A stretch of 40,289 nucleotides of DNA from a virus: the IMG/VR virus record IMGVR_UViG_3300050821_006883, positions 1 through 40,289 of that record; one strand, 5' to 3'. Each line of letters begins with the position of its first letter. Position 1 is the stretch's first letter. The notes beneath the pieces were generated by a model that saw only the letters and a program-made list of their open reading frames with translations, searched no databases and was not told the origin of the DNA. This document shows, piece by piece, positions 1-7,190 of this stretch. The position numbers were made by a program, and so were the translations under genes.

Positions 1-97
1 GGGCGCGACGATTGTGCGGCCCATCGTCTACAGTTCCAACTCGACGGCGGCGTTCTATTCGTCGGACGATATCATCGACACGACGATCCAGGACAAC
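1..97. repeat. Left copy of the 97-bp terminal redundancy
   Basis: These 97 bases are identical to 40193-40289. The repeat lies inside the major capsid gene and keeps its reading frame across the join. This shows that the contig is a closed circle (or a permuted, terminally redundant phage genome), not that a real terminal repeat exists. A length of exactly 97 would fit the k-mer overlap a de Bruijn assembler leaves on a circular contig; that origin is inferred. Confidence 0.95.
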
Positions 98-802
98 TTC
101 ACGGCGGCCCAGTGGCAATGGCGGCAGGCGGCGGTGAGCGTCAGCATCACGGGACGCATCGAGCTTCAGAACATGGGCAAGTCCCAGGCCATCAGCTACG
201 CCAAGGGATATACGGATAACGCCTTGGCGAGTCTCAAGGAACTGATCGACCAGAAATTGTACGCGGCGGCTCAGGTGGGTTCAAACATCACCCCTCTTCC
301 GGCCATCGTCACCAATTCCGGAACGATCGGGGATATTAACGGCACCACCAACACCTGGTGGCAGGCACAGACCCAGGCCAGCGGTAGTTTCGCAGCCCGT
401 GGCCTGTCTGACCTTCGGTCGGTCTGGGACAAAGTCTCGGTGGCGATGCCCGCCGGTGGGCCCGACATCATCATCTCGGACCAGACGTCCTACGAGGCTT
501 ACGAGGCCACCCTCATCCCCACGGTCCGGTACACGGACGTGTATATGGGAGACCTCGGGTTTTCCAACCTCAAGTACAAAGATGCCGTCTGGACCTGGGA
601 CCCGAACGCGACCTCCGGGAGTATTTTTCTCCTGAACTCCAAGGCCTTGGAACTGGTGCAGCATGAAAAGCGCGTGTTCTCCTTGTCGGAATGGGTCAAA
701 CCCGCCAACCAGGATCTGATGGTCGCGCAGCTCTTCTGGGCCGGGGAACTGACCACGAAGAATCGTAGGAAACTCGGCTCGCTCACGGGCGTGACTGCCT
801 AA
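1..802 (+). CDS. Major capsid protein, C-terminal part (gene starts at 40032)
   Basis: This is the 3' part of a 320-aa major capsid protein whose GTG start is at 40032. Joining 40032-40192 to 1-802 gives one open frame. The N-terminal region contains the segment 'LSDNIHKAIPLFAWL', then 'GGATIVRPIVY', 'AAFYSS' and an 'AQWQWRQ' segment. This order is familiar from HK97-fold capsid proteins of short-tailed phages, in which an N-terminal helix binds scaffold and is followed by the E-loop. Position supports the call: the gene directly follows the scaffold gene and comes downstream of portal and terminase. No insertion domain is seen. The fold is inferred from the pattern and synteny. Confidence 0.85.
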   Translation, partial: GATIVRPIVYSSNSTAAFYSSDDIIDTTIQDNFTAAQWQWRQAAVSVSITGRIELQNMGKSQAISYAKGYTDNALASLKELIDQKLYAAAQVGSNITPLPAIVTNSGTIGDINGTTNTWWQAQTQASGSFAARGLSDLRSVWDKVSVAMPAGGPDIIISDQTSYEAYEATLIPTVRYTDVYMGDLGFSNLKYKDAVWTWDPNATSGSIFLLNSKALELVQHEKRVFSLSEWVKPANQDLMVAQLFWAGELTTKNRRKLGSLTGVTA

Positions 803-1095
803 TGGCTACATCAATGACATCGAGGGGCAAGGCGTATATTGCCCCGACGATTGTGTTGGAGTACGGGGACTTCACGTCTACGGACACCTCGCCTGTAACG
901 TATTCGGTGTCGGGCGGGTACGTGATCGGCGTGATGGTGTTCGACACCAACGGGAACCTGTGCGCGAGCGCCGGGACCACAACCACGGCCCCGTCGTCCG
1001 CGCTGGCGTTGTCGGGAAGCACGACTTCGGTCGTCGTGACGCCCAGCGGCGCGATTACGGGGGGCAGGTACATCTGTATTCACGGCGGTTCTTGA
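802..1095 (+). CDS. Small Thr/Ser/Gly-rich virion protein
   Basis: This 97-aa protein starts at an ATG overlapping the capsid stop codon (TAATG), so translation is probably coupled. It is rich in Thr, Ser, Gly and Val with alternating small and beta-branched residues, which suggests an all-beta fold. It has no signal peptide, membrane segment or catalytic motif. Its place right after the capsid gene suggests a head decoration or head-completion role; that is inference from position only. Confidence 0.7.
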   Translation: MATSMTSRGKAYIAPTIVLEYGDFTSTDTSPVTYSVSGGYVIGVMVFDTNGNLCASAGTTTTAPSSALALSGSTTSVVVTPSGAITGGRYICIHGGS

Positions 1096-1098
1096 ACG

Positions 1099-1158
1099 AT
1101 GCCGTCCCAAGGGACGGGTTTACCGGGCAAGCTCGGCACGTTTGGGTTTAAGGGGTAA
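1099..1158 (+). CDS. Possible 19-aa peptide
   Basis: A 19-codon frame begins just after the preceding gene and ends at the TAA inside the conserved AGGGGTAAAG element at 1151. The product is Gly-rich and ends 'GTFGFKG'. No good ribosome-binding site is visible and the frame could be chance, so this is a tentative call. Confidence 0.2.
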   Translation: MPSQGTGLPGKLGTFGFKG

Positions 1159-1172
1159 AGAGAGGAAAAGTT

Positions 1173-1601
1173 ATGTTGTTTAAATGGTCTGCACGCGGCG
1201 ATGAACGGGCGTATATGTCGATTCAAAATGTGTCGGCGTCTTCGATCACGACGGGGTTTCCGGCGCTTTTGGCTCAGGCGACGGCGTCTTTTAACGGCAC
1301 CCAGGCGATTGTCGGGGCGAACACCGGCAACGCGGGATTTATCGGGATTGCGTTTTATGACATTCCGCCTAATGCCTACGGCCTCATTCAAAACCTGGGT
1401 CCGGTGGCGTCCGTGTTTCTGTCGAATGTGGGTAGTTCCTTAACAATCAACATCGGAGATCCTCTGGTTCCCGGTCCGGCCGGGTTTTTCTCGGGTAATC
1501 CCCTGTTTGGCGTGAGCGGCTTTAAGTACATCCTGGCATCGAACGTCCCGTTGGCGACCTCGGCGGCGGCGTATATGAGCGGGTACATCCGCGCTCTCTA
1601 G
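1173..1601 (+). CDS. Putative head decoration or minor structural protein
   Basis: This 142-aa protein has an ATG preceded by GAGAGGAAAAG, and 12 nt further upstream by the element AGGGGTAAAG, which also precedes the capsid gene and the gene at 6273. The sequence is rich in Ala, Gly, Ser, Val and Ile with few charged residues and looks like a beta-sandwich. Position in the head gene block and the strong translation signal suggest an abundant virion component. The specific function is not recognisable. Confidence 0.75.
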   Translation: MLFKWSARGDERAYMSIQNVSASSITTGFPALLAQATASFNGTQAIVGANTGNAGFIGIAFYDIPPNAYGLIQNLGPVASVFLSNVGSSLTINIGDPLVPGPAGFFSGNPLFGVSGFKYILASNVPLATSAAAYMSGYIRAL

Positions 1602-1602
1602 A

Positions 1603-1809
1603 ATGGCTGCGGCCATGGGGCTTGAGTGGCTCTTGTTGTGGGTTGCAGGACCTCGGACCTGGCCGGTTTCGAGCCGTCTGTGGGAATGCCAGGCCTGCGG
1701 GAGGATTATCAGTGAAAGCGATATTAAAGGCGGCCGCTGCGTCGGGCACCGGATGCGTCCGGCGGCGGAAACATGGGGGAATACCGTTCGATGGCTGATC
1801 CGCGCGTAA
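1603..1809 (+). CDS. Small zinc-ribbon-like protein
   Basis: This 68-aa frame opens two bases after the preceding stop. It has a Trp-rich N-terminal stretch followed by 'ECQACGR' and 'GRCVGHR', a Cys-x2-Cys plus Cys-x2-His arrangement that could hold one zinc ion. Such short ribbons are common in phage genomes and have no assigned function. The end overlaps the start of the glycosyltransferase at 1791. The frame could be partly spurious because it lacks a clear ribosome-binding site. Confidence 0.5.
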   Translation: MAAAMGLEWLLLWVAGPRTWPVSSRLWECQACGRIISESDIKGGRCVGHRMRPAAETWGNTVRWLIRA

Positions 1810-2540
1810 TCAAGGTCGCCGTGGGGATTCCTCTCAAGGGGCACACTTGTCCTCGTGCATATAACGACCGGATGCTCATGGCCTTCTGTATGGGCGAGAA
1901 GGAGGCCGAACAGAGGATCAATAAAGAGCCGGTGCTCTACGAGTTCAACTGGTTTTTTACGGGCGAGATTTTCGTGCCGTTTGCCCGCGAGAACCTGGCG
2001 GACTTGGCCTTGCGGTACGGGTGCGATTATTTGTTTATGGTAGACGACGACATGCTGGCGCCCTTTGACCTCTTCTACCAGCTCGTCCGGCATGATAAGG
2101 ACATTGTGGCGGCCTTGGCGTTTACGCGCAATCCCCCGCACAACCCAGTCATTTACACGACCCGGCAGGGATGGGACGCGGTGGCGCGGAGTCGTTACTA
2201 CGCCAAGGAGTACGTCATCAATTATCCCAGAAATGCGCTCGTCGAATGCGACGCCGTAGGGTTTGGGGCTGTTTTGATTAAGACGGAACTCTTTAAGAAG
2301 ATGTCCAAGCCGTGGTTTATGTCCTCGGACGCCTGCGGGGAAGATGTGCTCTTTTGCACCAAGGCCAAAGAGGCGGGGTTTCGGGTGTATATGGACACGA
2401 CCCAGAAGTTGGGGCACATTTCGGATTCGATCATCGTCACCGAGGAGTATTCGGACAATTTTAACAAGCTCTCGGAATCGGATCGTGAAGATAAATATGG
2501 AAAGTACACGCGGTTCGAGAGTCTGGAGAAGGTGCGCTGA
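1791..2540 (+). CDS. GT-A fold glycosyltransferase
   Basis: This 249-aa protein is a probable nucleotide-sugar-dependent glycosyltransferase. It begins with a beta-strand 'VAVGIPLKG', has an acidic 'VDDDM' motif near residues 84-88 that matches the metal-binding DxD of GT-A enzymes, and a later 'GEDVLFC' near residue 183 typical of GT2-like catalytic loops. I chose the ATG at 1791 because the protein then begins next to the first strand; an in-frame ATG at 1773 is possible. It forms one block with two further glycosyltransferases (2540, 4109), which suggests sugar decoration of a virion or host surface component. The sugar and acceptor cannot be read from sequence. Confidence 0.8.
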   Translation: MADPRVIKVAVGIPLKGHTCPRAYNDRMLMAFCMGEKEAEQRINKEPVLYEFNWFFTGEIFVPFARENLADLALRYGCDYLFMVDDDMLAPFDLFYQLVRHDKDIVAALAFTRNPPHNPVIYTTRQGWDAVARSRYYAKEYVINYPRNALVECDAVGFGAVLIKTELFKKMSKPWFMSSDACGEDVLFCTKAKEAGFRVYMDTTQKLGHISDSIIVTEEYSDNFNKLSESDREDKYGKYTRFESLEKVR

Positions 2541-3754
2541 TGCCGGCAGTGACCGTGATTGTCGTGACCTACAACAACCCGAATTATCTGATTCCCTGTC
2601 TGGAATCGCTCAGCCAGCCTCTCCATATTGACCTCTGCAAGATCGTGGTGGTCAATAACGGAGAGCCGGGTTCGGTACAGGTGCAAAGCCCGGCCGTCAA
2701 AGTGATCGACGCCGGCAGGAATTTGGGCTGGGAAGGGGGATTAAAGGTCGGGCTTCTACATGCCGACACACCGTTTGTGTGTTTTTTAAATGACGATACC
2801 TTTTTCCCCTTTTCCGAGTCCCTGTGGCTCAATAAACTTCTCCAGAATTTCCGGGACCCCAGGGTGGCGGCGGTGGGGCCGTCGTCGAACGCCATCATGG
2901 GCGTGCAGAACATCTGGGCGAAGGCCCCATGGCCGGTCGTGGCCGTGCGCTTTTTGATCGGATTGTGTTTTCTCGTGCGCCGGGACGCCTTAGACGCCTG
3001 CGGCGGCATCGATGACACGCTCCCTGGCGGAGACGATATCGATCTGTCGATCCGCCTGCGAAAGATCGGCGGCACGCTTATTTGCGACAAGAACGCTTTT
3101 GTGTTTCACCACTACGGCACGACCGGAAAGCGCGTGCATCCGGGATGGGACGGTTTGGAGCACCAGACGGCTTACCGGAAGGCTCTCTGGGAAAAGCATG
3201 GTTTGAAGGAATTTCTCCTCACCATGAACCACCAGGTTATTTCCGGTTCCCCGTGGGAGAAAGTCAAAGACGATCTCGAAGGCGACATGGTGAGGAGTTT
3301 TATTCAAGGCGAGCGCATTTTTGATATCGGTTGCGGGGACACCAAGACCGTTCCCTTTGCGACCGGCGTGGACATCGTCCCGGACGGGAGCCCTATGGGT
3401 GGGGTGATGAACCGCATCTCCCACGCGGACATGGTGGCGAACGTCTTTGAAAAGCTCCCCTTTGATAACGCCGACACGATCGTGGCGCGGCATGTGTTGG
3501 AGCACCATCACGATCCGCTCAATTCGATGCAGGTGTGGAAGGCCGCCCTAAAGCCGCACGGGGGGCGCCTCATTATTGCGGTGCCGGACGAAGCCAAGGG
3601 CGCGATGATTCCCTTAAACCCCGAGCACAAGGCGGCGTTTACGAGGGAATCCTTAAAGCGCCTCGCCGACGCGGCCGGATTTTCGACCGTTTTGATTCAG
3701 GATTCAGGAAACCCCATCAGCATTGTGGGCGTGTTCGAACGTAACGGAAATTAA
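2540..3754 (+). CDS. Bifunctional family-2 glycosyltransferase / SAM methyltransferase
   Basis: This 404-aa fusion has two enzymes in series. Residues 1 to about 235 are a family-2 glycosyltransferase: 'TVIVVTYNNP' at the N-terminus, 'FLNDDTFF' with the DxD-type motif near 84-90, and 'GGDDIDLSIRL' near 163-173. Residues from about 250 to the end are a class I methyltransferase with the SAM-binding loop 'IFDIGCGD' near 260-266, an acidic post-motif, and 'ARHVLEHHHDP' near 315. The start ATG overlaps the previous stop (TGATG). A single chain that adds a sugar and methylates a glycan or its acceptor is the simplest reading. Substrates are unknown. Confidence 0.85.
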   Translation: MPAVTVIVVTYNNPNYLIPCLESLSQPLHIDLCKIVVVNNGEPGSVQVQSPAVKVIDAGRNLGWEGGLKVGLLHADTPFVCFLNDDTFFPFSESLWLNKLLQNFRDPRVAAVGPSSNAIMGVQNIWAKAPWPVVAVRFLIGLCFLVRRDALDACGGIDDTLPGGDDIDLSIRLRKIGGTLICDKNAFVFHHYGTTGKRVHPGWDGLEHQTAYRKALWEKHGLKEFLLTMNHQVISGSPWEKVKDDLEGDMVRSFIQGERIFDIGCGDTKTVPFATGVDIVPDGSPMGGVMNRISHADMVANVFEKLPFDNADTIVARHVLEHHHDPLNSMQVWKAALKPHGGRLIIAVPDEAKGAMIPLNPEHKAAFTRESLKRLADAAGFSTVLIQDSGNPISIVGVFERNGN

Positions 3755-3767
3755 AGGAGGCATCATC

Positions 3768-4112
3768 ATGGAAAATACAAGTTTTACAGGGCACGAAGAG
3801 CCGCACCAGTCGTTTGTGCATCCGGCGCATGACGCGCCTGTGGCCGCGCCGGTTAAAAAAGCGGCCGCCGCCCCAAAGCCCTACGAAAAGCCCGTCAAGG
3901 CCAAGTGCGAGTTGACGGGAGAGGAAGTGCGCGGGCTCTACGGGGTGTTAAAGTCTCTGCACGAGCAGACGGGCAACAACATCAACGCTCCTCGCGGGGA
4001 TCTGGGGCCTTTAAAGCGGGAGCTGGGCAAAATCAAATGGTACGACTGCACGGAATGGAAGCCCAATGGTGGACCTTGCACCTATGCCGGATGTGAAGGC
4101 GGCCTTCATTGA
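3768..4112 (+). CDS. Hypothetical protein with Cys-containing C-terminus
   Basis: This 114-aa protein has a very good ribosome-binding site (AAAGGAGG). Residues 20-45 are Ala/Pro/Lys-rich and probably disordered. The central part, 'TGEEVRGLYGVLKSLHEQ', is helical. The last 20 residues carry three Cys in the pattern C-x9-C-x4-C. It lies between glycosyltransferase genes and its end overlaps the TTG start of the next one, so it belongs to that transcription unit. Function is not recognised. Confidence 0.75.
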   Translation: MENTSFTGHEEPHQSFVHPAHDAPVAAPVKKAAAAPKPYEKPVKAKCELTGEEVRGLYGVLKSLHEQTGNNINAPRGDLGPLKRELGKIKWYDCTEWKPNGGPCTYAGCEGGLH

Positions 4113-5062
4113 TCGATAAGACCAAACCCCGCGTTTGTATTTACTATCATGTTCTGCCCTCCACGGGCTGGCGTGATGACGGGGCTCCGCTGTTTTTAAA
4201 CTTAAACCTTCGCAGAATCCTGAATGGAAATTCCAATCTGTCCGATCATGGGGGGAACGTCGTTCATCTGGCTCCCTACGGTGACATGGCATCCTTCGGG
4301 GCGTTTGACCTCCACATCCTGGTGGATCATGGTGAAGATGTTTTAGGGGTGCCCTTGGACTTTGACCTGCCGCACCCCTCAGCCTACTGGATCAGTGACG
4401 CCCACCTCGGGTACGACTACAGGATGAACCGCGCCAAACAGTTCGATTTCGTCTTTGTCGCGCAGAAGGCGTTTATCGAGCCCCTGGTGAAAGACGGCAT
4501 CGACCGCGCGCGGATTTTCTATCTGCCGCACGCCTTTGAACCGGCCGTTTATAAGCCGATTGCCGCCATCGAAAAGTGGGACTGGTGTTTTGTGGGCCAC
4601 CCCAACAGCGATCACCGTATAGAGCTTTTAGACCGCTTCATCAAGGCGTATCCGAACTATTACCTCGGGTGGCGGACGCCGGGACTAGCGGGCCACAACG
4701 AGTTGGAGGACGTAAACCTCAAATATAACCAGGCGCGTCTCGTCATTAACGACGCGGTGAAAGAGGATCTTAATCTCCGGGTGTTTGAGGCCCTGGGAGC
4801 CGGGCGGTGCCTCATTACCCAGGACATTTTGGAGTTTGACGGGGAGATTAACGAGGCTTTCGTGACGTACAAGTCGATCGATGAAGCTGTTGATCTGGCG
4901 AAAGGTCTTTTGAAGGATGACGAGCGGCGAACCCGTATCGCCAAGACAGGCCATGAAGCAGTGATGCGCGAGCACACCTTCGCGCACCGGGCGCTGACGA
5001 TTTTAGAAACGTGTCTGGATTACATACCAAAGGGGGAAGATTATGCTCTTGCGAATCGTTGA
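4109..5062 (+). CDS. GT-B fold (CgeB-like) glycosyltransferase
   Basis: This 317-aa protein starts at TTG, which overlaps the TGA of the preceding gene. The C-terminal half has the layout of group-1-type glycosyltransferases related to CgeB: 'WCFVGHPNSDHRIELLDRF', a block with an N-x-R-x-FEALGAGRCLIT pattern at about residues 222-237, and a helical C-terminus with 'HTFAHRA'. The N-terminal half has 'SAYWISDAHLGYDY' and 'FVFVAQKAF'. In this family the E-A-x-A/G-x-G loop contacts the nucleotide-sugar donor. It is the third transferase of the block. The acceptor is unknown. Confidence 0.8.
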   Translation: MIDKTKPRVCIYYHVLPSTGWRDDGAPLFLNLNLRRILNGNSNLSDHGGNVVHLAPYGDMASFGAFDLHILVDHGEDVLGVPLDFDLPHPSAYWISDAHLGYDYRMNRAKQFDFVFVAQKAFIEPLVKDGIDRARIFYLPHAFEPAVYKPIAAIEKWDWCFVGHPNSDHRIELLDRFIKAYPNYYLGWRTPGLAGHNELEDVNLKYNQARLVINDAVKEDLNLRVFEALGAGRCLITQDILEFDGEINEAFVTYKSIDEAVDLAKGLLKDDERRTRIAKTGHEAVMREHTFAHRALTILETCLDYIPKGEDYALANR

Positions 5063-5915
5063 CCATTTCCGGGATAACCCGAAGCGGATTGACAAGCTGA
5101 TTGCCATTAAGGGACTTCCGGAGGAATGGTTTTTTCGGGACGGGTCGGAAGGCCGGGAATTAAAGCGCCCCTGGGAGCCGGACATCGATAAAAACATCCC
5201 CTACGACATTCGGAGTCTCTGTGAGCCGATGTACGTGGTGATGCGTTTTCCGCCGATTGACCGGGAGCACAAGGAGTTCATCGAAAAAAAGAAGATTCTG
5301 GGGTTGCGCCTGGACTACAACACCGAACCCGGTCGGCAGATGTGGGATGACGTGGAGCGCTATATCGAAGAGACGATGCCGAGGGGGGAGAGGATCCCCA
5401 TACCGGTTCTTTGTGCTAAAGACGAGCGGTCGGCCTTTGAGACCTATACGCCACGGCGCAATAGCCGGGGTAGCGTGGAGCTGGTTCCGGGCCCGGTGCC
5501 GATGGTGGATTTAACGCAGTACGTTCCGGTCAAGATGGTGGAAAAATCGCCCGTGCTTGAAGTGGTGGGCGCGGACGTGGGAATCCCGGCCGCCGCTTTC
5601 GTTCCAGAGCCGTCGTCAGCGGCTGCGCCTCCGGTTTCTGCCACGGCTGCGCCCGAAAGCGCGGCCGAAACTCCCGCGCCTGTGACCCAGATTGCCGAAA
5701 CGCCTGTTCCCATGCAGGTGCCGGACCATGATTTTAAGTGCCAGTGGTGCGAGTACCGGCATGCCAAAAAGGCCGGAGTTCACGGCCACGAGGTTAAGCG
5801 CCACATCGAACCCGCTAACCGGGAGGCCGAGGCGCAGGAACGGGCCGAGAAGGCTGAAAGAAAGGCCGCCAGAGAGGCCAAGAAATCGGCGAAGAAAGAA
5901 GCCGTGGCGGCCTAA
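5043..5915 (+). CDS. Hypothetical protein with C2H2-like zinc finger and basic tail
   Basis: This 290-aa protein overlaps the end of the CgeB-like gene and has the site GGGGGAAG before its ATG. The first 150 residues look globular. Residues about 170-225 are Ala/Pro-rich and probably disordered. A zinc-finger-like segment begins with 'FKCQWCEYRH' near residue 230 and continues with two further His spaced like a C2H2 finger. The last 35 residues are a Lys/Glu/Ala-rich helix. The finger and basic tail could bind nucleic acid or another virion protein. No specific function is recognised. Confidence 0.75.
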   Translation: MLLRIVDHFRDNPKRIDKLIAIKGLPEEWFFRDGSEGRELKRPWEPDIDKNIPYDIRSLCEPMYVVMRFPPIDREHKEFIEKKKILGLRLDYNTEPGRQMWDDVERYIEETMPRGERIPIPVLCAKDERSAFETYTPRRNSRGSVELVPGPVPMVDLTQYVPVKMVEKSPVLEVVGADVGIPAAAFVPEPSSAAAPPVSATAAPESAAETPAPVTQIAETPVPMQVPDHDFKCQWCEYRHAKKAGVHGHEVKRHIEPANREAEAQERAEKAERKAAREAKKSAKKEAVAA

Positions 5916-5927
5916 TAAGGAGAATTT

Positions 5928-6239
5928 ATGGCTCTTCCCTATACATGCGGATTTGTGAGATTAACGGCGTCCGGGGCTGTGGGAGACGCGGGCAAGCCCG
6001 TGTCGATTCTGGGGTACAACTTTGATTCCGGTGGTACGGCGGCCAACCCCTATTTCATCAACGGGACGACGACCGTTTCGGCGGGAAACGCCCTGGCGTT
6101 TCGCGCCGGAGGCGGTGTGATTTCGAGCACCAGTCCGCAGCAGTCGGTGGGCCAGTTCCCGGTGACGCTTCCGCTCGGCTGCTATGTCTCTTTCGACGCC
6201 AACACGACCGCGATGACCGTTTTCTATTTTGAGCCGTAA
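5928..6239 (+). CDS. Small beta-rich structural protein
   Basis: This 103-aa protein has the ribosome-binding site AAGGAG. It is rich in Gly, Thr, Ser and aromatic residues and almost free of Lys, as expected for a compact beta-sandwich virion protein. It sits between the glycosyltransferase block and the head-tail connector gene. Its small size and composition recall the proteins at 1173 and 15098, but I see no clear sequence match between them. Confidence 0.7.
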   Translation: MALPYTCGFVRLTASGAVGDAGKPVSILGYNFDSGGTAANPYFINGTTTVSAGNALAFRAGGGVISSTSPQQSVGQFPVTLPLGCYVSFDANTTAMTVFYFEP

Positions 6240-6272
6240 GGCTGTAAGCAAGGGGTAAAGGAGGGTCTGCCA

Positions 6273-7190
6273 TTGGCGACCCTGGCGTTTTCCGATCTTC
6301 AAGCAGACGTTTTCGCTCACACCGGACTCGATTCGACGGATGCCACCAACCAGGCCAACGTGAAACGGTGGCTCAATTATACGCAACAGGACCTGTGCAG
6401 CCGCTGGCCCTGGACGTTTCTGTTGGGCCGGGAAGCGATTGCCACCATTCCCGATTACACGACCGGCACCGTCAGCATCACCGCCGGGACCAGTGCGGTG
6501 ACCGGGTCCGGGACCACCTGGACCGCGACCCAGGCCGACGGCACGTATTTCATGCAGGTCTCGTCCTCGAACAACTGGTACCGCGTCACCGCCACAGGCG
6601 GGGCGACGGCGTTTACCTTGGAAGTGCCGTACCAGCAGACCACAAACGCTGTGGCTTTGACGTATGTTCTCCGCAAGTTTTTCTACAGTCTCTCGTCTTC
6701 GGCAGACGAGGTTCTAGACGTTCGCAACTGGAACACCCCCATTAAGATGCTGGCCTGCGACTTTCGGACGGTTGACTTGATCAATCCTCTGGTGCAGTCC
6801 ACCAACTCAGCCTATGGGTACATGATGTTCGGCACAGACGCCTCTGGAAACGAGGTCTTTATGCCGTACCCATTTCCGTCGGACGCAAGACTCTTTGAGT
6901 TCCGCACCCGAAAGCGGCCTGTGGACATGGTCAACCCAACTGATTCCCCATCCATTCCAAATAAGTACGCGCAGGTGATCATATTCGGGGCCAACGCGGT
7001 GGCTTTTGCGTACCTGCGGAAGTTCGAGGACGCGAACGCATGGAACGCCAAGTACGAACAGAGAGTGGGGGAGATGAAGAAGGAATTTAGACAAACCGGC
7101 GACTACCAGCCGATCTTGGGTAGCATCGACTCCATCAGCCGAAGTCGTTGGATCAATTTTCCGTCGAACTTCCCTGTGGTAGGAACCTGA
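6273..7190 (+). CDS. Head-to-tail connector protein (P22 gp4 / T7 gp11-like)
   Basis: This 305-aa protein starts at TTG behind AAAGGAGGG and the conserved upstream element AGGGGTAAAG. The N-terminus 'LAFSDLQADVFAHTGLD' followed by 'VKRWLNYTQQDLCSRWPW' is the pattern of gp4-type connectors of podoviruses: a helical bundle whose 'W-x-W' helix docks on the portal. Residues about 62-130 are a Thr/Gly-rich beta insert. The C-terminus is helical ('YEQRVGEMKKEFR'). The neighbours, a gp10-like hub directly downstream and a long portal, support the assignment. Start choice rests on the ribosome-binding site. Confidence 0.75.
   Translation: MATLAFSDLQADVFAHTGLDSTDATNQANVKRWLNYTQQDLCSRWPWTFLLGREAIATIPDYTTGTVSITAGTSAVTGSGTTWTATQADGTYFMQVSSSNNWYRVTATGGATAFTLEVPYQQTTNAVALTYVLRKFFYSLSSSADEVLDVRNWNTPIKMLACDFRTVDLINPLVQSTNSAYGYMMFGTDASGNEVFMPYPFPSDARLFEFRTRKRPVDMVNPTDSPSIPNKYAQVIIFGANAVAFAYLRKFEDANAWNAKYEQRVGEMKKEFRQTGDYQPILGSIDSISRSRWINFPSNFPVVGT

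Noticed and set aside
1440-2417. 325-codon open frame on the minus strand over the first glycosyltransferase
   Set aside because: It lies antisense to a clearly functional gene, has no ribosome-binding site or recognisable motif, and its Pro/Arg/His-rich composition is that of a shadow frame in GC-rich DNA.
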